Shown here piece by piece: positions 15,255 through 23,557 of a stretch of 64,000 bases of DNA. Source of the DNA: QFOX01 sp044237845. Lineage in GTDB: Bacteria > Pseudomonadota > Alphaproteobacteria > Rickettsiales > UBA3002. Numbering within the stretch: the first letter of the stretch is position 1; each line of letters begins with the position of its first letter. The position numbers and the translations under genes are program-made. Location: NCBI GenBank assembly GCA_044237845.1, contig JBIIEL010000004.1, forward strand, positions 10,148-74,147, given 5' to 3'. The notes beneath the pieces were generated by a model. That model was not told where the DNA came from, did no database searches, and saw only the letters and a list, made by a program, of their open reading frames with translations.

Positions 15255-16652
15255 ATGCGCAAACACTATGTCCCGTTCAATACCCTGCTGAAATCCGTGC
15301 TCGTGGTCTCGAGCCCGGCGCTGGTGGTGCTGGGACTCTATGTGTTTTTCGACGTTCTGAGCCTCTCGCAGATGATGTATGGGTTCGGCATTATCTTCGC
15401 GGCGACGGCAGCGCTGATCTACCCGTTTCTCTCGAACGTGTCGGCGCTGACGCATTACGTGAACGAGATCGCGCAGGATAAACGCGTCGCGCCGCCGGAT
15501 CTCAGCTTCATCGGCTCGGTGACAGAGCTGAGTGACGCGCTCAACCGCCTGCAGGCCGGGTGGGACGTAAAGAAAAAGCAGATGGAAACCATCATCACCG
15601 AGCGTGAAATTCTCGTCGATACGCTGCCGGATATTCTCATCATGGTGAATGACGACAAAAAAGTCGTGCGCACCAACCGCGCTGCACGCGCCATTTTTGG
15701 CCAGAACCTCGCGGGAAAAACACTCACCGATGTCATTCCCAACCGCTATCTCACGGATGCAGTGAACTCCGTGATTCAGGATTTGCGCGGGCGGGAGATT
15801 GAGTTCCGCATTGAAGACCCGCTGGTGCGGGATTTCCTCGCCATCATCGAGCGCTTCCCGGTGCCAACCGCAGGCGGCATCTCGACCGTCATCACCATGA
15901 ACGATATTACGGAGCTGAAATCTGTCGAGCAAATGCGCGCGGATTTCGTGGCCAATGCGAGCCACGAGCTGCGCACGCCGCTCGCGTCCATCAAGGGTTT
16001 TGTTGAAACGCTGCTTGGCCCCGCGAAGGACGACGAAGTGGCGCGCGAAGAGTTTTTAAAAATCATGCTCGAACAATCCGACCGCATGCAACAGCTCATC
16101 GGCGATCTGCTGTCGCTCAGCAAAATTGAGATGAACGTGCATTCCGTGCCGGTGGAGCCGACGGACCTCGCCGCCGTGGTGCGTAAGCAGGTGGAGAGCC
16201 TGAAGCGCATGGCGGCGGAGAAAAACCTGCGCATGGTGATGAGCCTCCACGACAATTTGCCGCAGGTGAAGGGCGAGGCGAACGAGCTGGCGCAGGTGGT
16301 GCATAACCTCATCAGCAACGCGATCAAATATGGCTTTGCGGATTCGGATGTCACCATCACCGCGCGGGTGACGACGGAGCTGCCGCAGGATCTTAACATG
16401 CGCAACCTGACGCGCGTGGTGGCACTCAGCGTGCGCGACCGCGGGGAGGGGATCCCCAAGCAGCATCTGCCACGGCTGATGGAGCGCTTCTATCGTGTGG
16501 ATTCCGCCCGCACGCGGCAGGTCGGCGGCACCGGCCTCGGCCTTGCCATCGTCAAAGGCATCGTCCAGCGCCATCGCGGCGCGATCACCATCGACTCGGT
16601 GGTGGGCGAGGGCACGAACTTTACGGTGTTCCTGCCGATTTGGGAGAGTTAG
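15255..16652 (+). CDS. phoR: Phosphate-regulon sensor histidine kinase PhoR
   Basis: Inner-membrane kinase that senses phosphate through the Pst complex. Two membrane helices (about 10-33 and 38-60), a PAS domain (about 112-222, DTLPDILIMVND), a HisKA domain with the phospho-accepting histidine H237 in NASHELRTPLASIKGF, and an HATPase domain with HNLISNAIKYG, RDRGEGIP and GGTGLGLAIVKG. The ATG at 15255 (MRKHYVPFNT) is preferred; a TTG at 15237 would add six residues. The pst genes follow after one inserted gene, but neither the cognate regulator phoB nor phoU is adjacent, which is unusual. Confidence 0.9.
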   Translation: MRKHYVPFNTLLKSVLVVSSPALVVLGLYVFFDVLSLSQMMYGFGIIFAATAALIYPFLSNVSALTHYVNEIAQDKRVAPPDLSFIGSVTELSDALNRLQAGWDVKKKQMETIITEREILVDTLPDILIMVNDDKKVVRTNRAARAIFGQNLAGKTLTDVIPNRYLTDAVNSVIQDLRGREIEFRIEDPLVRDFLAIIERFPVPTAGGISTVITMNDITELKSVEQMRADFVANASHELRTPLASIKGFVETLLGPAKDDEVAREEFLKIMLEQSDRMQQLIGDLLSLSKIEMNVHSVPVEPTDLAAVVRKQVESLKRMAAEKNLRMVMSLHDNLPQVKGEANELAQVVHNLISNAIKYGFADSDVTITARVTTELPQDLNMRNLTRVVALSVRDRGEGIPKQHLPRLMERFYRVDSARTRQVGGTGLGLAIVKGIVQRHRGAITIDSVVGEGTNFTVFLPIWES

Positions 16653-16746
16653 GTCGCACGCATTCCCCCTATGTGCCGTGCGCAACGATAAGCCGGTTTA
16701 CTTCCCCCGCCGCGCCCGCTAAAACCGCGGGGCATGGAGTGAGTTT

Positions 16747-17667
16747 ATGGTGAATTCGTTGGGTTCGTTTGTGCGTGCAGTTGGCCGCGTTCTGCTCTGC
16801 TGGGTTTTGCCTATACTCATACTAGCGGCAACGTGCGGCATGTTCTATGAAGAACTAGAATTCTCGAAATCAGCCAATAGAGCTGTTGGTAAAGTCGTCG
16901 CACTTGAGCATGTTGGGCTTTGGACGTTCCCGATTGTAGAATACCGTGCAAATGATCGGGTTCATAGATTCAGAGGTAGCGGGAAAAAGGTATCTTTTTT
17001 CTCTGGGCCTGAGGTCGACGAAACGGTGGAGGTATTGTATAGCTCTGCTGAGGATGCGCGTATTAACAGCGCTGTCGATCGATTCTCTCACATAGTTGTC
17101 TTGGGATTTATCTCTATATTGTGGCTAGCGGCGAGTTTTTATCACAAGCAATCAACGAGAAGAATAAGGCGATGGCAGGAAAAAGCCATCAGCGTGCAGG
17201 CCAGGATTATAACAATCAAAGAGCTGACAGTAGAGGAGCAAAAAGAATGGAGCATAACGCTGGAGGTGCAAGACCCTAATACGCAAGAAATTATAGAGTT
17301 CGCCGATGAGATTGTTTATACCCCGATACCACAATCCTGTAAGGGCAAGAGGGTGAATGTATTGATGGATCAAGATGCCATGTGGTTAAGTGAGCTAGAG
17401 GAATCTCTGAGTGGGCTGTGGCGAGAGAATGCTATCACCGTGCAGGCCAAGATCACGGAAGTGTCACGTGAAAATTTTAAAGACGAAGATCAAACGGTAT
17501 TTTGGCTTGTCTACGCGGAATGGAAAGATCCAACCACTGGAGTAGTATTAGAGTTTTCCAGCGATATTTTGGAAACAGAACCCAATGGCGTCGCCACTGG
17601 AGATACTATTAATGTGTTGGTAAGTAAGGATGACCCTGAGACATATGAAATGGATTCCGTGTCTTAA
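16747..17667 (+). CDS. DUF3592-like membrane protein with duplicated C-terminal domain
   Basis: 306 residues. Hydrophobic segments at about 13-33 (LLCWVLPILILAATCG) and about 118-138 (IVVLGFISILWLAASFY) frame a domain with VGKVVALE, FPIVEYRAND and ETVEVLYSSAEDARI, the pattern of DUF3592. After the second helix come two related blocks: AISVQARIITIKEL...VQDPNT...IEFADEI and AITVQAKITEVSRE...WKDPTT...LEFSSDI, an internal duplication. Codon usage is more AT-rich than phoR and pstC. It separates phoR from pstC, which normally adjoin, so it is probably an insertion. The function is unknown. Confidence 0.6.
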   Translation: MVNSLGSFVRAVGRVLLCWVLPILILAATCGMFYEELEFSKSANRAVGKVVALEHVGLWTFPIVEYRANDRVHRFRGSGKKVSFFSGPEVDETVEVLYSSAEDARINSAVDRFSHIVVLGFISILWLAASFYHKQSTRRIRRWQEKAISVQARIITIKELTVEEQKEWSITLEVQDPNTQEIIEFADEIVYTPIPQSCKGKRVNVLMDQDAMWLSELEESLSGLWRENAITVQAKITEVSRENFKDEDQTVFWLVYAEWKDPTTGVVLEFSSDILETEPNGVATGDTINVLVSKDDPETYEMDSVS

Positions 17668-17700
17668 AGCGGTTTTGTAGGCTTAATTTAAGAGTTTTGT

Positions 17701-18651
17701 GTGATATTCGCTCTAAACCAATGGCTGAAGCATGGCGCGCGCCGCCCCGGTGAAACGGTGGTGATGGCGCTGATGTGGCTGGCTGCCGCCGTGGCGGTGG
17801 TGATTACGGGTGCGATTATCTATTCGGTGGTGAGTGAATCGCTGCGGTTTTTTGCCCATGTGCCGTTTTTTGATTTCCTGTTCGGCGTGAACTGGAGCCC
17901 GCAAACCGCGATGCGCGCCGATCAGGCGGGCGCATCCGGCAGCTTCGGCGCGATCCCGCTGCTCGCGGGAACGCTGATGATTACCGTGATTGCGCTGCTC
18001 GTCGCTGTGCCCGTGGGGCTGATGAGTGCGGTGTATCTTGCGGAGTATGCCAGTGCGCGGTTTCGTAAATTCGCGAAGCCCGTGCTGGAGCTGCTCGCAG
18101 GCATCCCCACCGTGGTCTATGGCTATTTCGCGGTGATTACCGTTGCGCCGTTTATGAATAAAATCGGCGAGTTTTTAGGCATTTCCATCGCGTCCGAAAG
18201 CGCACTGACGGCGGGCATCGTGATGGGGATCATGATTATCCCGTTCGTGTCGTCCCTCAGCGACGATATGATTACCGCCGTGCCGCGCGGGTTGCGTGAT
18301 GCGTCCTACGGCCTCGGCGCGACGAAATCGGAAACCATTAAGCGTGTGGTGCTGCGCTCGGCACTGCCCGGCATCATGGGCGCGGTGCTTCTCGCCATCA
18401 GCCGCGCGGTGGGCGAAACGATGATTGTGGTGATGGCGGCGGGCCTCTCCGCCAACCTCACCGCCAACCCGCTTGAGGCGGTGACGACCGTGACGGTGCA
18501 GATGGTGACGCTGCTGACGGGCGACCAGGAATTCAACAGCCCCAAAACGCTGGCCGCATTTGCGCTCGGCCTCACCTTGTTTTGTTTCACGCTGCTGCTG
18601 AATATCCTCGCGCAGGTGATCGTGAAGAAATATCGGGAGCAGTATGAATAA
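17701..18651 (+). CDS. pstC: Phosphate ABC transporter permease PstC
   Basis: One of the two membrane subunits of the high-affinity phosphate importer. About six helices; the binding-protein-dependent transport signature is seen as GLGATKSETIKRVVLRSALPG, the EAA loop that contacts PstB. GIPTVVYGYFA is also typical of PstC. The start is a GTG at 17701, 34 bp after the inserted gene. The end overlaps pstA by 8 bp. Length (316) matches the short PstC form. Confidence 0.93.
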   Translation: MIFALNQWLKHGARRPGETVVMALMWLAAAVAVVITGAIIYSVVSESLRFFAHVPFFDFLFGVNWSPQTAMRADQAGASGSFGAIPLLAGTLMITVIALLVAVPVGLMSAVYLAEYASARFRKFAKPVLELLAGIPTVVYGYFAVITVAPFMNKIGEFLGISIASESALTAGIVMGIMIIPFVSSLSDDMITAVPRGLRDASYGLGATKSETIKRVVLRSALPGIMGAVLLAISRAVGETMIVVMAAGLSANLTANPLEAVTTVTVQMVTLLTGDQEFNSPKTLAAFALGLTLFCFTLLLNILAQVIVKKYREQYE

Positions 18652-19900
18652 GGCGGCACAGCATCTGGCGAAACGGCATCGGGCGGAGCGACGCTTCAAG
18701 GCGCTGGGGCTGGCGGCGCTGGGCTTTGCGGGGGTGATGCTGCTGGTGCTGATGCTGTCGATCATCCGCCCCGGGATTAGCGGGTTCACGCAGCATAGCC
18801 TGCGGGTGACGGTGGATACGGCTGGCATTTCGGCGCAGCTTGCGCGTGACCCGGCGGCGGTCGATTATTACGCGCTGACGAATGCGGCGCTGCTCAAAAG
18901 CGTGGGCGCGGAACATGCGGATGCGGCGGCGCGGCACCAGCTCCTCGCGCTCGGTGGCACGTTTGGGGCGTTCGCAGTAAAAGAAGAAATTCTCGCCCAC
19001 CCCGCGCAATGGGGCAAGGTGATGGAAGTGACCCTGCCACTCGCCAGCAATGCGGATTTGTTGCTGAAGGGCAGCATCGACCGCGATGCGCCGATGGCCG
19101 AGCGGCCGATCTCTGACCAGCAGATCATCTGGCTCGACCGCTGGGAGAGCGAAGGGCGGATCACCTCGCGCTTCAATAGCGAATTCTTCACTCGTGGCGA
19201 TTCCCGCGCGCCGGAGGCGGCCGGGTTCGGCGGCAGCATTGTCGGTTCGCTGCTGACGCTTCTCGTGTGCATGCTGCTCGCGCTGCCGGTGGCGATTGCC
19301 GCGGCGATTACGCTCGAGGAATTCGCGCGCAAAACGAAGTTCGCCGAGTGGCTGGAGATTCTCATCAACAACCTCGCGGCGGTGCCGTCGATTATCTATG
19401 GATTACTCGGACTTTCTGTATTCCTGCAGGTACTGCAAGTACCGCGCGGGTCGGCGCTGGCGGGCGGCCTCACGCTTGCGATGCTGATTCTGCCGGTGAT
19501 GATTATTGCGGCGCGTGCGGCGATTCGCGCGGTGCCACCGAGCATGCGTCAGGCCGCGACAGCGCTTGGGGCGACGAAACTGCAAGTGGTGCGCGACCAT
19601 GTGCTGCCCTATGCCCTGCCGGGGATTATGACGGGGACGATTCTCTCCATCGCCCGCGCGCTGGGTGAAACCGCGCCGCTGCTGATGATCGGCATGGTGG
19701 CCTTCGTGGCGGATGTGCCGCGCGGATTCACCGACCCGGCCACCGCGATGCCGGTGGAGGTTTACTTGTGGGCGAGCAGCCCGGAGGCCGGGTTTATCGA
19801 GAAGACTTCGGCCGGGATTATGGTGCTGCTGGTGCTGCTCTTGCTTCTTAACATGGCAGCGATTATGGTGCGCGCGCGTTCACAGAAATTGTGGAGTTAA
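18644..19900 (+). CDS. pstA: Phosphate ABC transporter permease PstA
   Basis: Second membrane subunit of the Pst importer. 418 residues, the long alphaproteobacterial form: an N-terminal helix (about 20-42), a periplasmic region of roughly 120 residues, then the permease core with NNLAAVPSIIYGLLGLSVF and the EAA loop ATALGATKLQVVRDHVLPYA. ARALGETAPLLMIGMVAF is characteristic of PstA. It overlaps pstC by 8 bp and pstB starts one base after its stop. Confidence 0.93.
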   Translation: MNKAAQHLAKRHRAERRFKALGLAALGFAGVMLLVLMLSIIRPGISGFTQHSLRVTVDTAGISAQLARDPAAVDYYALTNAALLKSVGAEHADAAARHQLLALGGTFGAFAVKEEILAHPAQWGKVMEVTLPLASNADLLLKGSIDRDAPMAERPISDQQIIWLDRWESEGRITSRFNSEFFTRGDSRAPEAAGFGGSIVGSLLTLLVCMLLALPVAIAAAITLEEFARKTKFAEWLEILINNLAAVPSIIYGLLGLSVFLQVLQVPRGSALAGGLTLAMLILPVMIIAARAAIRAVPPSMRQAATALGATKLQVVRDHVLPYALPGIMTGTILSIARALGETAPLLMIGMVAFVADVPRGFTDPATAMPVEVYLWASSPEAGFIEKTSAGIMVLLVLLLLLNMAAIMVRARSQKLWS

Positions 19901-19901
19901 G

Positions 19902-20675
19902 GTGACGGACACTCAACCAACGGGCACTATCGACGCACGCGATGTCAGCGTGTTCTACGGCGAAAAGCGGGCGCTGCATGGCGTGTCGCTCGCCATTGCG
20001 CCGCGCAGCGTGACGGCGTTTATCGGCCCCTCCGGCTGCGGGAAATCGACGTTCCTGCGCTGCCTCAACCGCATGAACGACCTCATCCCCGGCTGCCGGG
20101 TGACGGGCGAAATTCTGCTCGACGGCAAAGACATCAACGCCCCCGCGCTCGATGTGGTGGCGCTGCGGGCGCGGGTGGGCATGGTGTTCCAGAAGCCGAA
20201 CCCGTTCCCGAAATCGATTTACGAAAATGTCGCCTATGGTGCGCGCATCAACGGGCTGGCAAAAAGCAAGGCGGAGCTTGATGAAATTGTCCAAAAATCG
20301 CTCGAGGGCGCAGCCCTCTGGGACGAGGTGAAAGATCGTTTAAGCCAGCCGGGCACCGGCCTTTCCGGCGGGCAGCAGCAGCGGCTTTGCATCGCGCGTA
20401 CGATGGCGGTCAGCCCGGAAGTGATTCTGATGGATGAGCCATGCTCCGCGCTCGACCCCATTGCGACGGGGCGGGTGGAAGACCTCATCGAGCAGCTGCG
20501 CGCGCGCTATACGATTGTGATCGTCACGCACTCCATGGCGCAGGCGCGTCGCGTGGCGCAAACCACCGCGTTTTTCCATATGGGCAACGTGGTGGAAACG
20601 GGCACCACCGACCAGATGTTCGAAGCCCCGCAGCAGACGCAGACGCGGGATTATATCAGCGGGCGATATGGGTGA
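19902..20675 (+). CDS. pstB: Phosphate ABC transporter ATP-binding protein PstB
   Basis: ATPase that drives phosphate import. Walker A GPSGCGKST (42-50), signature LSGGQQQRLCIAR, Walker B VILMDEPCSALDP, and the switch histidine in IVIVTHSMAQARR are all present. The GTG at 19902 directly after the pstA stop gives 257 residues, the family length; longer in-frame versions reading back into pstA are not needed. phoU would normally follow; here a stem-loop and a convergent gene follow. Confidence 0.96.
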   Translation: MTDTQPTGTIDARDVSVFYGEKRALHGVSLAIAPRSVTAFIGPSGCGKSTFLRCLNRMNDLIPGCRVTGEILLDGKDINAPALDVVALRARVGMVFQKPNPFPKSIYENVAYGARINGLAKSKAELDEIVQKSLEGAALWDEVKDRLSQPGTGLSGGQQQRLCIARTMAVSPEVILMDEPCSALDPIATGRVEDLIEQLRARYTIVIVTHSMAQARRVAQTTAFFHMGNVVETGTTDQMFEAPQQTQTRDYISGRYG

Positions 20676-20681
20676 TTCTCT

Positions 20682-20722
20682 CGCTTCAAAGTCCCTCGCT
20701 GCGCTCGGTGTACTTTGAAGCG
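20682..20722. terminator. Stem-loop between convergent pstB and carbonic-anhydrase genes
   Basis: CGCTTCAAAGT (20682-20692) and ACTTTGAAGCG (20712-20722) are perfect 11-base inverted arms. No clear T-tract follows on either strand, so simple Rho-independent termination is not certain. The position between convergent genes suits a bidirectional 3'-end structure. Confidence 0.45.
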
Positions 20723-20772
20723 GTAATCATGAAGTCGCGTGCTCGGGGCGGCCCTCCGCGCGCGATAGTTAT

Positions 20773-21300
20773 TTAGTGAGAAGGTTTATACTCCATCGCC
20801 AGTTCGACATAATGGCGGGCGGAGATGGGGATATAGGCGGCTTCTTCGGGGCTGACGGGGCGGAGCAGTTTGGCGGGGTTGCCTGCCCAGAGCTCGCCGG
20901 ATTTGACCTGCTTGCGCGGGGTGATGAGCGCGCCCGCAGCGACAAATGCGCCGGATTCGACCACCGCAAAATCCATCACCTTCGCGCCCATACCGACGAA
21001 GCAATCATCGGCGAGCGTGCAGGCATGCAGCAGCGCCTGATGGCCAATGGTGATGCCCGAGCCGATGGTCGTCGGCCCCACCTCGCGCGTGACATGCACG
21101 ACCGAGCCGTCTTGAATGTTGGTGCGCTCGCCAATGCGGATGGGCGCGACATCGCCGCGGATGACGCAGCCGAACCAGACATTGGTGAACGCGCCGATAT
21201 GCACGTCGCCGATCACCACCGCGCCCGGCGCAATCCACGCATCGCGGTGAATGGTGGGCATGATGCCGTTATAGGGGAGGATGAGGGGGGCGTGGGTCAT
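20773..21300 (-). CDS. Gamma-carbonic anhydrase-like left-handed beta-helix protein
   Basis: 175 residues made of hexapeptide (LbH) turns. The three metal-binding histidines of gamma-carbonic anhydrases are present: H69 in DGSVVHV, then H87 and H92 in IGHQALLHACTL. NVWFGCVIRGDVAPIRIGERTN is the family core, and a trimeric zinc or iron enzyme is expected. Whether it hydrates CO2 or acts in another way is open, because many YrdA-type homologues are inactive. The start overlaps the argC stop by 4 bp, so it is co-transcribed with argC. Confidence 0.88.
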   Translation of the reverse strand: MTHAPLILPYNGIMPTIHRDAWIAPGAVVIGDVHIGAFTNVWFGCVIRGDVAPIRIGERTNIQDGSVVHVTREVGPTTIGSGITIGHQALLHACTLADDCFVGMGAKVMDFAVVESGAFVAAGALITPRKQVKSGELWAGNPAKLLRPVSPEEAAYIPISARHYVELAMEYKPSH

Positions 21301-22337
21301 GGGAATACCGCTGTGAGTGCGAGGTTGGTGGTTTCCGGCAAGCCGAACATGAGGTTGGCGTTTTGCAGCGCCTGACCGCTCGCGCCTTTCACCAGATTGT
21401 CGATGACGGACACAAGAATGAGTTCACCCGGCAGGCGCCCCTTGTGTACGGACATCACGCAGTGATTGGTGCCGCGGACGTGGTGGGTGCTGGGGGCGCC
21501 GTTTTCAAGCACGGTGACGAAGGCTTCGCCTTGATAACGTTTTTGTAGTGCGCTGCGTGCGTCTTCCACCGTTTTGCCGGGGGCGAGGGTGGTATGGATC
21601 GTCGCCAGCATGCCGCGCGTCATGGGGATGAGATGCGGCGTGAAGGAGAGGGTGACAGGGTGTTTCGCCGCCGCGGCAAGCTGCTGCTCCATCTCGGCCA
21701 TGTGGCGGTGATGGCCGATGCCGTAGGCGGAGACGCCGCCATCCAGCTCGGTGAACAGCAGCTCCTGCTTCGCGCTGCGCCCCGCGCCGCTGATGCCGGA
21801 GAGCGCGTTGACCACCGTGCCGGTGGGGGCAATGATATTCTCTTCGACCAGCGGTATTAAGGGAAGCAATGTGCAGGTCGGGTAGCAGCCCGGGTTCGCC
21901 ACAAGGCGTGCCGCCTTGAGCGCATTTCTATCGAGTTCGGTGATGCCGTAGACGGCTTCTTTCTGGAGCGCGGGCGCGCGGTGTGCGTGGCCGTACCACT
22001 CTTCATAGGCGGCGACATTATGCAGGCGGAAATCGGCGGAGAGATCGACGATGCGCACATGCTGGGGCAGGCCGGCGATGATCTCTTGCGTGGTGCCATG
22101 CGGCAGGCAGCAGAAGACGAGGGCGACGCGCGTGAAATCCACCTCGGTATGTTTCACCAGCGCCGGAAGATTGCGCCCACGCAGATGGGGGTAGACCTGT
22201 TCGATGGGCTTGCCGGCTTGGCTATCGCCCGTCAGCGCGACGATCTCGAACACGGGGTGGCCGTGGAGCAGGCGCAGCAGCTCCGCGCCGGTATAGCCAG
22301 ATGCGCCGAGGATGGCGGTCTTGATGGTTTTTGTCAT
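21297..22337 (-). CDS. argC: N-acetyl-gamma-glutamyl-phosphate reductase
   Basis: NADPH-dependent third step of arginine synthesis. GASGYTGAELLRLL (residues 10-23) is the dinucleotide-binding start, and the catalytic cysteine lies in VANPGCYPTC. HRHMAEMEQ and FTPHLIPMTRGML are family motifs. 346 residues is the type 1 length. It is separated from rpsI by a terminator, so it probably has its own promoter in the 74-bp gap, yet S9/L13 next to ArgC is a frequent alphaproteobacterial order. Confidence 0.96.
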   Translation of the reverse strand: MTKTIKTAILGASGYTGAELLRLLHGHPVFEIVALTGDSQAGKPIEQVYPHLRGRNLPALVKHTEVDFTRVALVFCCLPHGTTQEIIAGLPQHVRIVDLSADFRLHNVAAYEEWYGHAHRAPALQKEAVYGITELDRNALKAARLVANPGCYPTCTLLPLIPLVEENIIAPTGTVVNALSGISGAGRSAKQELLFTELDGGVSAYGIGHHRHMAEMEQQLAAAAKHPVTLSFTPHLIPMTRGMLATIHTTLAPGKTVEDARSALQKRYQGEAFVTVLENGAPSTHHVRGTNHCVMSVHKGRLPGELILVSVIDNLVKGASGQALQNANLMFGLPETTNLALTAVFP

Positions 22338-22354
22338 ACACCCTCACAAAGAAA

Positions 22355-22386
22355 AACCCCGGAATCGCGTTTGCCATTCCGGGGTT
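22355..22386 (-). terminator. Rho-independent terminator after rpsI
   Basis: AACCCCGGAAT (22355-22365) and ATTCCGGGGTT (22376-22386) are perfect inverted arms with a 10-base loop. Read leftward the stem is followed by a T-rich tract, 26 bp beyond the rpsI stop. It ends the rplM-rpsI transcript. Confidence 0.88.
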
Positions 22387-22411
22387 GGTATGCTTTCCGA
22401 AAAGGAAACGA

Positions 22412-22855
22412 TTAACGTTTCGAGAATTGGAACGAACGGCGGGCTTTCGCCTTACCGTATTTCTTACGCTCGACCACACGGCTGTCGCGGGTCATGAAGC
22501 CGCTCTTACGCAGCGTTGGGCGGAAGGAAGGATCGTAGGCATCCAGCGCGCGGCTGATGCCATGACGCACGGCACCGGCTTGGCCGGACAGACCGCCGCC
22601 AGTGACGGTGACGGTGACGTCAAATTTGTTCTCGCTCGCCAGCACAACGAAGGGCTGGTTGATGATCATGCGCAGCACGGGACGCGCGAAGTATGTCTCG
22701 AGCGAACGACCGTTGACGGTGATTTTGCCGCTGCCACGCTTTACCCATACGCGGGCAGTAGCGTCTTTACGACGACCTGTGCCATACGCGCGACCGAGCT
22801 TGTCGATCTTCGGGGTGCGGGCTTCTTGGATTTCGATTTCTGCTGCCGTTGCCAT
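22412..22855 (-). CDS. rpsI: 30S ribosomal protein S9
   Basis: Small-subunit protein whose C-terminal tail reaches the P-site tRNA. The conserved body begins GRAYGTGRRKDATARVW, with TVTGGGLSGQAGAVRHGISR in the middle and the invariant basic end KKYGKAKARRSFQFSKR. 147 residues, with a short N-terminal extension usual in this class. It starts 12 bp after rplM in the standard rplM-rpsI operon. Confidence 0.97.
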   Translation of the reverse strand: MATAAEIEIQEARTPKIDKLGRAYGTGRRKDATARVWVKRGSGKITVNGRSLETYFARPVLRMIINQPFVVLASENKFDVTVTVTGGGLSGQAGAVRHGISRALDAYDPSFRPTLRKSGFMTRDSRVVERKKYGKAKARRSFQFSKR

Positions 22856-22867
22856 GTTGTTACCTTA

Positions 22868-23329
22868 TTAGCGTGCGTTTTTTTCGTTGAAGGAAGCAAA
22901 GTCCACCAGCTTCGGCGACTGTGCGCTATGCGGGTGCTCGCTGCCGTTATAAACATGCAGATTCTTGAACTGTTTGCGTGCCAGCGGGCTGTCTTTTGGC
23001 AGCATGCGCTCGATCGCTTTCAGCATCACGCGCTCAGGGTGTTCACCCGAAAGGATATGCTCTGCCGAACGTTCCTTAATACCGCCCGCGTACCCGGTGT
23101 GGTAGTAATAGACTTTCTTGCCGCGCTTACGGCCGGTCAGCTTCACTTTGTCCGCATTGATGATGACGACATTGTCGCCACAATCCATGTTCGGGGTGTA
23201 GCTTGGCTTCGTTTTGCCGCGCAGGACTTTCGCGACATAGCTAGCGAGACGGCCCAGAATAACGCCCTCGGCGTTGATCATAACCCATTCTTTTTTAATA
23301 TCTTTCGGCGTTGCCGAGAACGTTTTCAT
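22868..23329 (-). CDS. rplM: 50S ribosomal protein L13
   Basis: Early-assembling large-subunit protein. MKTFSATPKDIKKEWVMINA, GRLASYVAKVLRGKTKPSYT and the GDNVVIINADKVKLTG core are diagnostic. 153 residues is standard. It is the first gene of the rplM-rpsI operon; its promoter must lie in the 80-90 bp before a large palindrome at 23422-23540. Confidence 0.97.
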   Translation of the reverse strand: MKTFSATPKDIKKEWVMINAEGVILGRLASYVAKVLRGKTKPSYTPNMDCGDNVVIINADKVKLTGRKRGKKVYYYHTGYAGGIKERSAEHILSGEHPERVMLKAIERMLPKDSPLARKQFKNLHVYNGSEHPHSAQSPKLVDFASFNEKNAR

Positions 23330-23421
23330 GACGTGCTCTTTTTATTGGAGTTTCTTCGATAAGGGTGGGCTTTCTAGTCGGCACGGCGCCTAGTGTCAAC
23401 AAGGAAATGTAGTCATTTGCC

Positions 23422-23540
23422 TTAAGCATTTTCCATGGCTGCAAATGGGAAGCTCCTGCGCTTCCGCTGCGCATGTACTTTATGTACACTTGCGCAGCGG
23501 TTCTCGGATCGCCCCATTTGCAGCCATGGAAAATGCTTAA
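23422..23540. repeat. About 120-bp palindromic element, copy C (28-bp perfect arms)
   Basis: The arms 23422-23449 and 23513-23540 are perfect 28-base reverse complements (beginning TTAAGCATTTTCCATGGC). Matching continues imperfectly outward (GTAGTC near 23409, GACTAC near 23548). The core holds a second hairpin, CCGCTGCGC...GCGCAGCGG, around GTACTTTATGTAC. It lies between the sterol-desaturase gene and rplM. The core is closely related to that of the element at 53721. Confidence 0.85.
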
Positions 23541-23557
23541 ATCAAACGACTACTCAC

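Noticed and set aside
20682..20722. Further copy of the 120-bp palindromic family
   Set aside because: It is only 41 bp, has different arms and lacks the GTACTTTA core, so it is listed as a simple stem-loop.
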